This document shows positions 27,172-36,427 of a stretch of DNA of 64,000 nt, in pieces. The notes beneath the pieces are model-generated. The model worked only from the letters and a program-made list of their open reading frames with translations, did no database searches and was not told where the DNA came from. How positions within the stretch are numbered: position 1 is the stretch's first letter; each line of letters begins with the position of its first letter. The DNA comes from Salinibacterium sp. TMP30 (GTDB lineage Bacteria > Actinomycetota > Actinomycetes > Actinomycetales > Microbacteriaceae). The stretch lies in assembly GCF_038397785.1 (NCBI RefSeq), contig NZ_CP151642.1, forward strand, positions 496,001 through 560,000, given 5' to 3'. The position numbers and the translations under genes were made by a program.

Positions 27172-28647
27172 GTGAAGAAAACCGTCGACGTCGCGCTTAT
27201 CGGCGGCGGAATCATGAGTGCCACCCTGGGAACGCTGCTCAGCAAGTTGCAGCCCGACTGGGATATCCAGATTTTCGAGCGCTTGGGCGACCTCGCCGAA
27301 GAGAGCTCAAATCCTTGGAACAACGCTGGCACCGGACATTCCGCGCTGTGCGAACTCAATTACACCCCCCAAACTAGCGACGGCTCGATCGATATTTCGA
27401 GCGCCGTCAAAGTCAACGAACAGTTTCAAGTGTCGCGCCAGTTCTGGTCCCATCTTGTGGCTGACGGCTCGCTTCCCGAACCGAGCTCGTTCATCAACCC
27501 CACGCCGCACATGAGTTTTGTCTGGGGCGAGACAAACGTTGAATACTTGCGCAAGCGTTTCGAAGCGCTTAAAGGCCACCCCCTCTTTGCGGGCATGGAG
27601 TACAGCGAAGATCCTGCCGTCATCCATGGCTGGGCACCGCTGATGATGCCGGGTCGGCGCAAGTCTGAGCCTGTTGCAGCCACCCATATTGCTTCAGGCA
27701 CAGATGTGGACTTCGGTGCACTGTCACACTTCATGGTTGACACGCTGGTCGAGTCTGGCGCGCAGCTCAACACCGGCATTAGGGTCACGAACCTCACGAA
27801 GCAGCGCGATGGTTTGTGGAAGATCGCGTTGCGCCACGACGTTGGGGAGACCCCGGTCGAGCCGGTGACGGCCCGTTTCGTTTTCGTGGGTGCTGGTGGT
27901 TACGCCCTCAACCTGCTGCAGAAGTCAGGAATCAAAGAAATTCGCGGCTTCGGGGGGTTCCCTGTCAGCGGTGAGTTCTTGCGCACTGATAACCCTGAGA
28001 TCGTGGCCGCACACAGTGCCAAAGTTTACGGAAAGGCTTCGGTGGGCTCGCCCCCGATGTCGGTGCCTCACCTCGATCTGCGCATGGTTAATGGCCAGGG
28101 CAGCCTGATGTTCGGCCCGTACGCCGGATTCAGTCCCAAGTTCTTGAAGACAGGTTCCGTTCTCGACCTGTTCGCGTCGATTCGTTGGCACAACCTGTTG
28201 CCGATGGTTGCGGCGGGGCTGAGCAACCTTTCGCTCGTGAAGTACCTGGTGGGGCAGCTTATGGCGAGCCCGGAGACGAAGTTCGAGGAACTCCAGAACT
28301 TTGTTCCCAATGCAACGCCCGAGGATTGGTACAGCATTACGGCGGGACAACGCGTGCAGGTTATGAAGAAAGACCCGAAGAAGATTGGTGTCTTGCAGTT
28401 TGGCACCGAGGTGGTGTCGTCGGCTGACGGCAGCATCGCGGGCCTGCTTGGTGCTTCACCGGGTGCATCCACTGCAGTGCCGATCATGCTGGGCTTGGTC
28501 GAGAAGTGCTTCCCTGAGCGCATGAATGAGTGGCGTCCGAAGATTGAGAAGATGATCCCGAGCTTCGGGCAGCAACTTGCTGACTCTCCTGAGTTTGCTC
28601 ATGAAACGCTCGAGCGCACAGCGAAGGCATTGCACATCCGCCCTTAG
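27172..28647 (+). CDS. mqo: Malate:quinone oxidoreductase
   Basis: A membrane-associated FAD enzyme that oxidises malate to oxaloacetate and passes electrons to the quinone pool, as part of the TCA cycle in many actinobacteria. The 491 residues start with the FAD-binding motif VALIGGGIMSATLGTLL. Further family stretches are ERLGDLAEESSNPWNNAGTGHSALCELNYTP-like (residues about 37-66) and LLGASPGASTAVPIML near the end. TAAAGT (27160-27165) ends six bases before GTG 27172, suggesting a leaderless message. Confidence 0.96.
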   Translation: MKKTVDVALIGGGIMSATLGTLLSKLQPDWDIQIFERLGDLAEESSNPWNNAGTGHSALCELNYTPQTSDGSIDISSAVKVNEQFQVSRQFWSHLVADGSLPEPSSFINPTPHMSFVWGETNVEYLRKRFEALKGHPLFAGMEYSEDPAVIHGWAPLMMPGRRKSEPVAATHIASGTDVDFGALSHFMVDTLVESGAQLNTGIRVTNLTKQRDGLWKIALRHDVGETPVEPVTARFVFVGAGGYALNLLQKSGIKEIRGFGGFPVSGEFLRTDNPEIVAAHSAKVYGKASVGSPPMSVPHLDLRMVNGQGSLMFGPYAGFSPKFLKTGSVLDLFASIRWHNLLPMVAAGLSNLSLVKYLVGQLMASPETKFEELQNFVPNATPEDWYSITAGQRVQVMKKDPKKIGVLQFGTEVVSSADGSIAGLLGASPGASTAVPIMLGLVEKCFPERMNEWRPKIEKMIPSFGQQLADSPEFAHETLERTAKALHIRP

Positions 28648-28685
28648 TGGAGCGACTCGTGCGCAGGGCTGCCCTGATGCGCGAT

Positions 28686-28717
28686 GTACCCCGAGAATGG
28701 GGTACGTGACGTACCCC
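28686..28717 (+). promoter_or_regulatory. Palindromic operator of the sensor-system operon
   Basis: GGGGTACGTGACGTACCCC (28699-28717) is a perfect 19-bp palindrome (9+1+9). A further half-site GTACCCC sits at 28686-28692, 13 bases before it. A CATACT -10-like box (28727-28732) lies just downstream. The layout suits binding of a dimeric regulator, most simply the response regulator encoded in the operon; that is inference. Confidence 0.65.
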
Positions 28718-28768
28718 GAATCCTGGCATACTGTAGTCGATACAGCATGACGACGATGGGGAGCGCGG

Positions 28769-29989
28769 ATGTCGATTGGCTTGCCTGCGCACTTGCGCCA
28801 AAAGAGTGTCAGCCGAGCGTTCGCTCGTGGAGGAAGCACGATCGCGTTCATGTGTTTTGTTCTTGTGTTGCTCGGTGTGTTGAGCATTTATGCTCACGAT
28901 AACAGTGTCATTCTGTGGCCGGCTGCGTTAGCTCTCGTGCCGGTTCTCATTACGGTGGCGCTGGTCAACCGTGGCCGCACACTGTTCCTATCGGTTGCTC
29001 ACATTTTCATCAGCGGCCCCGCCATTTACTTGTTCGCTTTCACGGTCATTTCCGAACTGGAACCTCTCGGTGAAGCTGGCATGTACCTATTGAACCTTTC
29101 GCGGATCGCACTGATGCTGGTGGGCGGTGCAGGGCTCACCGCTGTGTCGAGTGTCGTGTGGTGCACTCTCGGGCTTCTCGTTGCTGAAACGGCGGTCACC
29201 ATAGCTGCCTTGCAGTTGCTCGGGACCACTGTTTTCGACGCCAAAGTTTACGTCAGCTACGCAGCAGTTGTTGCTGTGCTGACCACCTTCCACTTGAGCC
29301 AGCGCGGGGTTCGCCGTGTCCAATCCGATCTGCACCGAGCGGCGCGCGATGATGAATTGGCGCGGTTGCGTTACGAGATCGAGTCAACCTCGACGGCAAT
29401 GGTGCACGACACGGTTCTTGGACACCTCGCGGCGATCGCTAATGCACCCTATGGTGCAATAAGCGCCCAACTACAGCGGCAGATGGCGAGGGACCTCGAG
29501 ATCCTTGTTGGCGAGGAATGGCTTTCCGGGCCAGTAGCTGAGCAGGAGAATACCGGTCACACAGCCTGGCAGAACAGCGAGTTACTCACTGCGGTTTCGG
29601 AGGCGCGTGAGTTGGGGCTCGATGTAGATCTCACTGGCGACTTGACCGCACTCTCACGCCTAGCTGGTCCGGCTGCTGCGGCTGTAGGCCCAGCGGTCAA
29701 ACAGTGTCTGGTCAATGTGATCAAGCATTCGGGCGCGATGCATGCGGAGGTAGCGATTTTTGGCTCGCCGGCCGAAGTTAGCGTCCTTGTAGTGGATGCA
29801 GGACAAGGTTTTGATCAGGCTGAAACTGGTGAGGACCGTCTCGGTTTGCGTCAGTCGGTGCGACGTCGTATAGAGCTGGTGGAGGGTACGGTTCAGCTGT
29901 GGTCCACTCCAGGGCGAGGAACCTCGGTGATGATCCGTGTTCCGGTTGCGATAAATGAACTATCACAGCAGGGGAGAGTAGCTACGTGA
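28769..29989 (+). CDS. Sensor histidine kinase, NarL-system type
   Basis: A 406-residue kinase. Residues about 20-175 hold about six membrane helices with little extracellular sequence. The phosphoacceptor region reads STAMVHDTVLGHLAAIANA, with the His near residue 210. The ATPase domain has an N-box (QCLVNVIKHSG), a G-box (VVDAGQGFD) and a final GRGTSVMIRVP. A GGGGAG ribosome binding site precedes ATG 28769. It overlaps the next gene by four bases. The signal is unknown; with membrane-embedded sensing, envelope or lipid state is plausible. Confidence 0.85.
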   Translation: MSIGLPAHLRQKSVSRAFARGGSTIAFMCFVLVLLGVLSIYAHDNSVILWPAALALVPVLITVALVNRGRTLFLSVAHIFISGPAIYLFAFTVISELEPLGEAGMYLLNLSRIALMLVGGAGLTAVSSVVWCTLGLLVAETAVTIAALQLLGTTVFDAKVYVSYAAVVAVLTTFHLSQRGVRRVQSDLHRAARDDELARLRYEIESTSTAMVHDTVLGHLAAIANAPYGAISAQLQRQMARDLEILVGEEWLSGPVAEQENTGHTAWQNSELLTAVSEARELGLDVDLTGDLTALSRLAGPAAAAVGPAVKQCLVNVIKHSGAMHAEVAIFGSPAEVSVLVVDAGQGFDQAETGEDRLGLRQSVRRRIELVEGTVQLWSTPGRGTSVMIRVPVAINELSQQGRVAT

Positions 29990-31131
29990 CCTCTTCTGTC
30001 TCTGTTCAGAGGATTGATCCGCTGGGCACGCTCGATGGCAGGCTCGTAGCTCTTGCCGCGGCGATCAGCATTTTCGTCTTTGCAGTAGTCATGACGTGGC
30101 ACAATTCAGCACACATCACCGGCCCGCTATGGGCTGTTGCAGCAGTACTTTTTGTCGCGCTCACCTCGCTCGTGATTGTGGTGGCAACGGGCCCTCTCCG
30201 GCCGCCGTTCTCCCGTTCGATGCATCTTGCTGCTGTTTTCTCAGCTGTCATCGCGTTCGCTTGTAGCTCGGCATCGATCGGCCATATTGATGACTTAATG
30301 TCTAGCTACTGGGCGCCGATTGTGATTGGTGTGACCTGTATGACGCTGGCGCCCTACCGACCGGTGAGTGAGCTTCTCATCGTGGGTGTTGCCGCTTCCG
30401 TTCTTGTCGGGTTAATCGCGGTGGGTGAAGCACCCGTTGCAGGTTTCGAATCCTCGTCCATCGTTGCTGCTCTCTTTTCTCCCACCCCCGTGCTTGCGAT
30501 GTCGTTCGGTGGCGCAGCTTTTGCTCGGTCGTTGGTGCTGAGCCATCAACGTTGGGAATCTCGCGCCAGGACCGGAGCTCGTCGCCAACGTGATCGAGAA
30601 CATGTCAGCGTTGCGCGTTCGGTGCAACAGGACCGCATAACGATCCTCAACCGCGACGTGGTGCCGCTGTTCACAGAACTATCGAAGCGGGGAATCGTGT
30701 CGCCCGAAGACCGCACGAGAGCTGCGGAGTATTCCGCTTCACTGCGCCAGCTCATGGTCACCGAGGTGAACCGCAGTTGGCTTGAGGCTGTAGTGGCGAG
30801 CTCCTTCGGCGCGCTTGACGATGGCAATCGAGTTCGAGACCCGCACCGGCTAGCCTCTGGCATGACGGCGCATCAGCGCACAGCGTTGCGTGCAGCCGTG
30901 CTCGCTGTTGCCACCGGAGGTGAGCTGGTGCGTGACAGCGTGCGGCTCGCTATCGAGAAAACACCCTCGGGTGCAGTGATCATCGTGCACGCGACAGTAG
31001 CGTCACCAGAGTCATCGTGGCGCTCGTCCCTCGCGCCATATTTTGCGGTACTCCGCGTGGTCTTTACTGGTCTTCAGATTTCGTACAACTCATCCTCCCT
31101 CATTGTTAGGTTCACTTATGACACCCCCTGA
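29986..31131 (+). CDS. Degenerate histidine-kinase-like membrane protein
   Basis: A 381-residue protein with the same overall plan as the preceding kinase: about six helices up to residue 185, then a cytoplasmic part. The dimerisation-like helix (SVQQDRITILNRDVVPLFTEL) has no phosphoacceptor His where one is expected. The C-terminal part resembles the ATPase fold in outline, but I find no N-box Asn or Gly-rich G-boxes. It is probably a catalytically dead partner that forms a heterodimer with the kinase or tunes it. The GTG start overlaps the kinase stop, and its end overlaps the regulator gene by 14 bases. Confidence 0.7.
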   Translation: MTSSVSVQRIDPLGTLDGRLVALAAAISIFVFAVVMTWHNSAHITGPLWAVAAVLFVALTSLVIVVATGPLRPPFSRSMHLAAVFSAVIAFACSSASIGHIDDLMSSYWAPIVIGVTCMTLAPYRPVSELLIVGVAASVLVGLIAVGEAPVAGFESSSIVAALFSPTPVLAMSFGGAAFARSLVLSHQRWESRARTGARRQRDREHVSVARSVQQDRITILNRDVVPLFTELSKRGIVSPEDRTRAAEYSASLRQLMVTEVNRSWLEAVVASSFGALDDGNRVRDPHRLASGMTAHQRTALRAAVLAVATGGELVRDSVRLAIEKTPSGAVIIVHATVASPESSWRSSLAPYFAVLRVVFTGLQISYNSSSLIVRFTYDTP

Positions 31132-31801
31132 ATCCCATCTCAGCGCGCACCTCGGGGATCGTGCGCCCATACGACTCGCCATCTTGGATGACCATGAGGT
31201 GCTGCTCGACAGCCTCAATAGCTGGATCACCAACAATGCCCCAGATTTTGATGTCGTTCTGACGGCAAGCACCTGGCTCCAGCTTGTGCACAGCGATCGT
31301 TTTCCCACAGAGTTAGTCTTCCTCGACTTCCAGCTCAAGGAACCAGTATCGATCGAGGCGCGGGTGCGTACGTGTCGTGCTGCGGGAGCTAAAGTGATCG
31401 TTCTCTCCAGCCTCGACAGTCGAGAGGCGCGAGAGCGCGCTCTTTCCGCTGGGGCTGCCACCTTCCTCTCCAAATCACTACCCATGCAGGAGGTGATGGA
31501 TGCTGCCCGCCAAGTTATGGGTGTTCAAGCCGAAGGTGGCGCGCAACTTGACTGGCGCCCCCTTCCCTCTGGTTCAGCTGACCAATCGAAGCCAAAACTC
31601 AGTGCCGGTGAGGCGGATGCGCTGACGCTGTACGCTTCTGGACTAAGCACACCCGAGGTCGCGGAACGCATGAATGTGCAATACGAGACTGCGAAGACGT
31701 ATCTTCGTAGGGTGCGCGAAAAATACGCGAAGGCCAACCGGCCGGCAAGCAAAAAGGCTGACCTGATTCGTCGGGCCGCTGAGGATGGATTTCTCCGCTG
31801 A
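31118..31801 (+). CDS. Response regulator, NarL/LuxR type
   Basis: A 227-residue regulator. The receiver domain (residues about 15-135) has the acidic pair in LAILDDHEV, the phosphoacceptor Asp in LVFLDFQL, and the conserved Ser and Lys (VLSSLD, FLSKSLP). The output domain (about 160-225) is LuxR-like (LSAGEADALTLYASGLSTPEVAERMNVQ) with an unusual recognition part (YETAKTYLRRVREKY). ATG 31118 is chosen over the longer frame because it starts right before the receiver domain. It is the third gene of the sensor operon and the likely binder of the upstream palindrome. Confidence 0.9.
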   Translation: MTPPESHLSAHLGDRAPIRLAILDDHEVLLDSLNSWITNNAPDFDVVLTASTWLQLVHSDRFPTELVFLDFQLKEPVSIEARVRTCRAAGAKVIVLSSLDSREARERALSAGAATFLSKSLPMQEVMDAARQVMGVQAEGGAQLDWRPLPSGSADQSKPKLSAGEADALTLYASGLSTPEVAERMNVQYETAKTYLRRVREKYAKANRPASKKADLIRRAAEDGFLR

Positions 31802-32466
31802 TGAGCAAACTGTATTTCCGCTATGGGGCCATGAACAGTGGCAAGAGCACCGCACTACTGCAGGCCGCGTACAACTATGAGGAACGCAACCAGCAGGTTC
31901 TGTTGGCAAAGCCCCACATCGACACCAAGGGCGACAACGCCATCATTTCGCGACTCGGTGTGACCCGCCAGGTAGATTTCACCATCGCCCCCACCGACGA
32001 CGTCTACGAAGTCTTTGCGCGCGAACGCGCCCGCGTTCTTGAGGAGACAGGTTTGCCGGTGAGCTGCCTGCTCGTCGATGAGGCGCAGTTCTTTAGCGAA
32101 GCGCAAGTGGATGACCTGCTTCGTATCGCCATTGTTGAGGGTGTTCCGGTGCTGGCGTATGGCATCCGCACCGACTTTCAGACGGTTGCCTTTCCTGGCA
32201 GTCGACGGCTTCTCGAAATTGCGCACTCGCTCGAAGAGCTCAAGACAATCTGCCGGTGTGGTCGCAAGGCTGTCTTCAATGCGCGCACCGTGGGCGACGA
32301 GTTCATTTTCGACGGCGACCAGGTCGCGATCGACGGAGCGGATGTTGGCTACCAGTCGCTGTGTGGCGCCTGCTACCTGGAGGAAAGCGGCGGCGTTCTC
32401 AACAGCGGTTGGCGTCCCAAGATCGAGTTCAGCTACGGAAGTGCTCCCGACCCCGACTTCGCCTAA
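31801..32466 (+). CDS. tdk: Thymidine kinase
   Basis: A salvage enzyme phosphorylating thymidine with ATP. The 221 residues include Walker A (GAMNSGKSTALL), the VDEAQF motif and a zinc ribbon (CRCGRKAVFN..CGACY), all typical of type II (TK1-like) kinases. Its ATG shares one base with the stop of the response regulator, so it is probably co-transcribed. That link looks incidental. Confidence 0.96.
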   Translation: MSKLYFRYGAMNSGKSTALLQAAYNYEERNQQVLLAKPHIDTKGDNAIISRLGVTRQVDFTIAPTDDVYEVFARERARVLEETGLPVSCLLVDEAQFFSEAQVDDLLRIAIVEGVPVLAYGIRTDFQTVAFPGSRRLLEIAHSLEELKTICRCGRKAVFNARTVGDEFIFDGDQVAIDGADVGYQSLCGACYLEESGGVLNSGWRPKIEFSYGSAPDPDFA

Positions 32467-32537
32467 ACAATGACGGCACGGCACGGTTGGGCAGGCTTCC
32501 AACCCGCCACCCTGCCGAGCTGCGGGTTAACGACTAA

Positions 32538-32559
32538 ACGCCCTCCTGACGGAAGGCGT
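32538..32559 (-). terminator. Terminator of tRNA-Pro
   Basis: Read on the minus strand, ACGCCTTCC and GGAGGGCGT form a nine-bp stem (one G-U) with a gtca loop, followed by TTTAG. It lies 32 bases beyond the tRNA 3' end. Confidence 0.55.
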
Positions 32560-32591
32560 CTAGCGGACTCTGAGACGAAACAGAGATTTTG

Positions 32592-32665
<74 letters not shown>

Positions 32666-32693
32666 ATCGTTGACCACTTGCGTGATCAACGGT

Positions 32694-33659
32694 TTAAGAA
32701 TAGCCGATATCTCCGGCGGTAAGAGTCACCACTACTGCTTCGGGTCTGCACGCGAAGCGAACGGGAGCATAAATCGAGGTTCCCAGGCCCGCGCTGACGT
32801 TTAAGAACGCTGCACGACGTAAGTGGTGCCAGATGCTGAGGCCGCTCGCCTGCTCCCGGGGGATGTCGCAGTTGGTGACGAGAGCGGGCATTCCGGGAAT
32901 CCGAACTTGCCCGCCATGAGTGTGTCCGGCGAAGATTGCATCGGCGCCGTTGGTGACGAGGGCGTCGAGCACGCGGCGGTACGGGGCGTGCGTCACGCCG
33001 ATCGACACGGTTTCTGGGCCGTATCTGTCATCCGCCCATCCGACGTTCTCGCGCATCTCTTCGACGTTTGCGGGCAAGCGATCGAGTCGTTCCCAGCCGC
33101 GGTGCGCATCTGCGGTGCCGAAAAGTTCAAGCCGTGATCCGCGCAGCTCTAGGGCTCGGGCGTGGTTGTTGAGCGAGAGCCACCCGAGTTGGTCCTCAAA
33201 ATAGGAGTTGAGGGCCTCCGTGTCAAGGTGCTCGACGGGGCTGTGGCTTGAGGTGGGCGCGGTGAAATAGGTGAACGGATTCTTAAACTGCGGACCGTAG
33301 TAGTCGTTCGAGCCGTGAACGAACACCCCCGGGGTCCCCTCAAATGGCTCGAAGGCGCGTTTGATACCGAGGATGCCGTCAGCGTGGCCCAGATTGTCGC
33401 CAGTGTTGATAATGAGGTCGGGTTCGTAGACGGTGAGCCCACGTACCCAATCCTGCTTGCGCGTCTGCCACGGGGCCATGTGCAGATCGGAGATGTGCAG
33501 CACGGTGATGTCACGTGCGCTCGGATCGAGGATCGGCAGTGTTTCATGGCGGACCGTGAAGCGGTTGCGCTCAACGAGTGAGCCCCACGCGAATGCGGCG
33601 ACGCCTGCCGCGGCTACCGCACCGAGTGCGGTAGCCGCGGGGGAGAGGCGACGGGTCAT
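32694..33659 (-). CDS. Metallophosphoesterase, membrane-anchored
   Basis: A 321-residue calcineurin-like phosphoesterase. An N-terminal hydrophobic anchor (ATALGAVAAAGVAAFAWGS) is followed by the metal-site motifs in order: LHISDLHMAPW (D-x-H), NTGDNLGHADG (GD), HGSNDYY (GN/GS-x-[DE]-like), then GVTHAPY and FAGHTHGGQVR (GH-x-H). The third motif has Ser-Asn in place of the usual GNHD/E. Similar proteins act on phospholipid-type or nucleotide substrates at the outer face; the real one is unknown. Its start overlaps the stop of the penicillin-binding protein gene by four bases. Confidence 0.88.
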   Translation of the reverse strand: MTRRLSPAATALGAVAAAGVAAFAWGSLVERNRFTVRHETLPILDPSARDITVLHISDLHMAPWQTRKQDWVRGLTVYEPDLIINTGDNLGHADGILGIKRAFEPFEGTPGVFVHGSNDYYGPQFKNPFTYFTAPTSSHSPVEHLDTEALNSYFEDQLGWLSLNNHARALELRGSRLELFGTADAHRGWERLDRLPANVEEMRENVGWADDRYGPETVSIGVTHAPYRRVLDALVTNGADAIFAGHTHGGQVRIPGMPALVTNCDIPREQASGLSIWHHLRRAAFLNVSAGLGTSIYAPVRFACRPEAVVVTLTAGDIGYS

Positions 33660-36211
33660 GAACAGGGAGCGACCTGCGCCACGACGAGAGTTATCGCTGT
33701 GTCCGCCTTGCCCACCGTCCCTGGTGCCGGGTTAGACGACGTAACCTTGTCGACCCGTGGATCGGCAGGAAGTACCATCTCACAGCCCTGACTGACGTTT
33801 GTGAATCCGGCGCCGTTCAATATTCCTTGGGCGGTGGCGAAGTCGTATTCTTTCCCGTTGCCAACGGCATCGGGAATCTTTTTCTTGTTGCCCTTACTGG
33901 TGTAGACCGTGACGGTTGCACCGGCTGCAGATTGTGTGCCTGCTGCTGGATCAGTTCTCACAATCAGGCCCGCTGGCAGCTCAGAGTCAACTGATCCGCC
34001 ATCCGCAAAGTTAAAGCCGAGGCTCACGAGTACCGACTTGGCCTGCTCAAGAGACTGCAGCCGCACGTCGGGAACTTCCGTGCCCGAACCGGTGAGCAGC
34101 TTAGGGTCGGGGGCGGCGAACGCGCCACCCGGGTATTTGAGGTTAAGGGCGGTATCGGTTGCTTTTGTAATGTAGTGGCGCAGGCGGTAGCCCTGAACGC
34201 CCTCATACGAGACGCGACTCATATCTTGATAGCCGATGCTGTTGCCGACCCACGTGGCGGTGCCATAGCGGGTGGTTCCCGTAGCCATCCAGGTTTGCAC
34301 AGCGCCGTCAGTGGTTCCAGTCTTACCGAAGATGGGGATGCCATCATTGGGGTCAGAGTAGGCAGCGTTACCGCGGTTCAGGACCTCTTGCATTACGTAG
34401 GCGGCGGTCGCTGCAACTTCAGGCGAGATTGCTTGACGGCAGTTCTTCTCTTGGCCACCGAGATCGTTGTTCCGAGCGTCGATTGCTTTGTCGATGATGA
34501 TGGGTTCGCACCAGAGTCCACCGGCGCCGATTGCAGCATAGGCAGACGCCATACTTAGCGGCGAGACCTCATTGGTTCCAATGATCGAAGAAGGCACCGT
34601 CTTTAGTTCCTTGCCATCCGCCCGCTCGACCCCTAGGCTCGCCGCTACGTTGCGGATGTTACACAGATCGAGCTGCAAGGCCATGGAATAAAAGATGCCA
34701 TTGATCGACTCTGCGGTACCTTCGGCGACACTATAAATTCCGCGCTCGTTGGCATTGTTTCCGAACTTGACTGGCGCGTCTGAGTATGGTCCGTTGCAGC
34801 TATCGAGAAACTTCGACCCCGGAATATCGCGAGCCGTGCCTAAGAGGCGCTCGTTGATGCCCTTGCCCTGATTGAGCCATTCAATCAGAGTGAAGGCTTT
34901 GTAGGACGATCCGGGCTGGAAGCCTGTAGACCCACCGTATTCGAAGCTCGTGTTGTAATTTACGGCGGAGCTATCGACGCCTCCACCATCAGCGGTGTCG
35001 TTGAATTTCTTATTCTCAGCCATCACCAGTACTCGGCCCGTGCCACCTTCGACGGTTGAGGTCGCGCTGCCCAGGGCATAGGACGTTTCGCTGGGTGGCG
35101 CATACGCCCAGGTAGCCTGCTGCGAGGGAATTTGAGCGTCGAGGTCGAGGGTTGTGTAAACCTTGTAGCCGCCCTGCTTCCAGTTTGCCGCGCGCTCCTC
35201 CGGGGTGTCACCGAGGAATTCGAAGTCCTTCACGCTCTTGACGACGTAGTCGCAGAACCATTTTGCATACTCGTACGCAGCGGTGCAGCCATTCTTGGGT
35301 GACGAGGGAACCACGGTCTCTTCGTCGACAGGGATCGCGATCGCTTCGTCATACTCAGCTTGCGTGATCGAGCCGACATCGAGCATCGCGAACAGGATGA
35401 CATTGCGACGATCTTGATTGGCCGGGAAGTATTCGGGGTCCGAGAGGTTTCTCACACTGGGCTCTTGCACGATCGCTATCAAGCTCGCGGCCTGCTCGAG
35501 CGTGAGGTCTTTGGCGTTGACACTGAAGTAGCGCTGTGCCGCGGCTTGGATGCCGTAAGTAGCGTTGCCGAAGTTGGCGATATTGAGATACGCGGTAAGA
35601 ATCTCTTTCTTCGTGTACCGCTTCTCGAGCCCGATGGCGAGCTTCATTTCCTTGAGCTTGCGGTCGAACGAGGTGCGCACGGCTTCCTCATAGGCAGCCT
35701 TGCGAGCATCCTCGTTGGGGAGCGATTCAGCTTCGGAGATGTAGGTGTTCTTGACGAGCTGCATGGTGAGGGTGGATGCACCACTCTCGATTCCTGAGCT
35801 AACGACGTTACCGACGGCAGCACGCACGAGGGATGTGAGGTCGACCCCACCGTGATCAAAGAAGCGGCGGTCTTCACCGGCGACGGTGGCATCCAACGCA
35901 TACTGGGAGATCTGGTCGTAGCCGACCTCTTGACGGTTCTGGTCGTAGATGGTGGCGATCGGGTAGTAACCGTCAACATTGCCCCGACCAGTGAACTGCG
36001 CGTAGAGAGTGTTGCGTTCGGGCTGCTGGCCGATTTCAAGGTAGTCAGGGAGTCCATCGAAGATGCCGATGGTACTGGAAGCGGTGATGCCGGTAACGGC
36101 GAGCGCGGGGGCGACCATGGCGGTGATGAGCACGCCAGAGAGCGCGCTAAAGCTAATGAGCCCGGCAAGAGCCGAGATCACGCCACGACGCGGAGTTTTT
36201 TGGGCAGACAT
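33656..36211 (-). CDS. Bifunctional penicillin-binding protein with PASTA repeats
   Basis: An 851-residue class A PBP that polymerises and crosslinks peptidoglycan. After one N-terminal membrane helix the GT51 glycosyltransferase domain (about 60-260) has the catalytic ATVAGEDRRFFDHGGVDLT-like stretch and GGASTLTMQLVKN-type motif (here SGASTLTMQLVKNTY-like). The transpeptidase domain contains GSSYKAFTL (active-site Ser) and FGKTGTTD. Two PASTA modules close the protein (EVPDVRLQSLEQAKSVLVSLGF and a second near 790-850). This is the PonA1/PonA2-like arrangement of actinobacteria. It leads the operon with the metallophosphoesterase. Confidence 0.95.
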   Translation of the reverse strand: MSAQKTPRRGVISALAGLISFSALSGVLITAMVAPALAVTGITASSTIGIFDGLPDYLEIGQQPERNTLYAQFTGRGNVDGYYPIATIYDQNRQEVGYDQISQYALDATVAGEDRRFFDHGGVDLTSLVRAAVGNVVSSGIESGASTLTMQLVKNTYISEAESLPNEDARKAAYEEAVRTSFDRKLKEMKLAIGLEKRYTKKEILTAYLNIANFGNATYGIQAAAQRYFSVNAKDLTLEQAASLIAIVQEPSVRNLSDPEYFPANQDRRNVILFAMLDVGSITQAEYDEAIAIPVDEETVVPSSPKNGCTAAYEYAKWFCDYVVKSVKDFEFLGDTPEERAANWKQGGYKVYTTLDLDAQIPSQQATWAYAPPSETSYALGSATSTVEGGTGRVLVMAENKKFNDTADGGGVDSSAVNYNTSFEYGGSTGFQPGSSYKAFTLIEWLNQGKGINERLLGTARDIPGSKFLDSCNGPYSDAPVKFGNNANERGIYSVAEGTAESINGIFYSMALQLDLCNIRNVAASLGVERADGKELKTVPSSIIGTNEVSPLSMASAYAAIGAGGLWCEPIIIDKAIDARNNDLGGQEKNCRQAISPEVAATAAYVMQEVLNRGNAAYSDPNDGIPIFGKTGTTDGAVQTWMATGTTRYGTATWVGNSIGYQDMSRVSYEGVQGYRLRHYITKATDTALNLKYPGGAFAAPDPKLLTGSGTEVPDVRLQSLEQAKSVLVSLGFNFADGGSVDSELPAGLIVRTDPAAGTQSAAGATVTVYTSKGNKKKIPDAVGNGKEYDFATAQGILNGAGFTNVSQGCEMVLPADPRVDKVTSSNPAPGTVGKADTAITLVVAQVAPCS

Positions 36212-36265
36212 ATGATCAACAGTAAGGGATCATTGATAACGCCATGCTGAACGGGAGCCGCTAAT

Positions 36266-36427
36266 ATGCCCACTTGGGAGTACCTGACAACACCACTGAT
36301 GGTGCACAATTCCACCGCAATCCTCAATAATTGGGGTTCTGAGGGCTGGGAACTTGTGCAGGTTGGTACCGGCCCTGAAGGGGGCCCAGTCGCTTATTTC
36401 AAACGCATCAAGGAAGAGAACAACTAA
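36266..36427 (+). CDS. DUF4177-like small protein
   Basis: A 53-residue protein beginning MPTWEYLTTPLMVHNSTAIL and ending YFKRIKEENN. The central NNWGSEGWELVQV segment is the hallmark of the DUF4177 group, small proteins of unknown role often sitting next to RidA genes in actinobacteria. A GGGAG ribosome binding site lies 10 bases upstream. The stop TAA shares a base with the ATG of ridA (TAATG), so the two are coupled. The frame, ribosome binding site and coupling make it real despite its size. Confidence 0.85.
   Translation: MPTWEYLTTPLMVHNSTAILNNWGSEGWELVQVGTGPEGGPVAYFKRIKEENN

Noticed and set aside
33656-36211. Metallophosphoesterase and PBP considered as a mobile or defence module
   Set aside because: Both have normal core-genome features and coupling. 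No integrase, repeat or composition change surrounds them.
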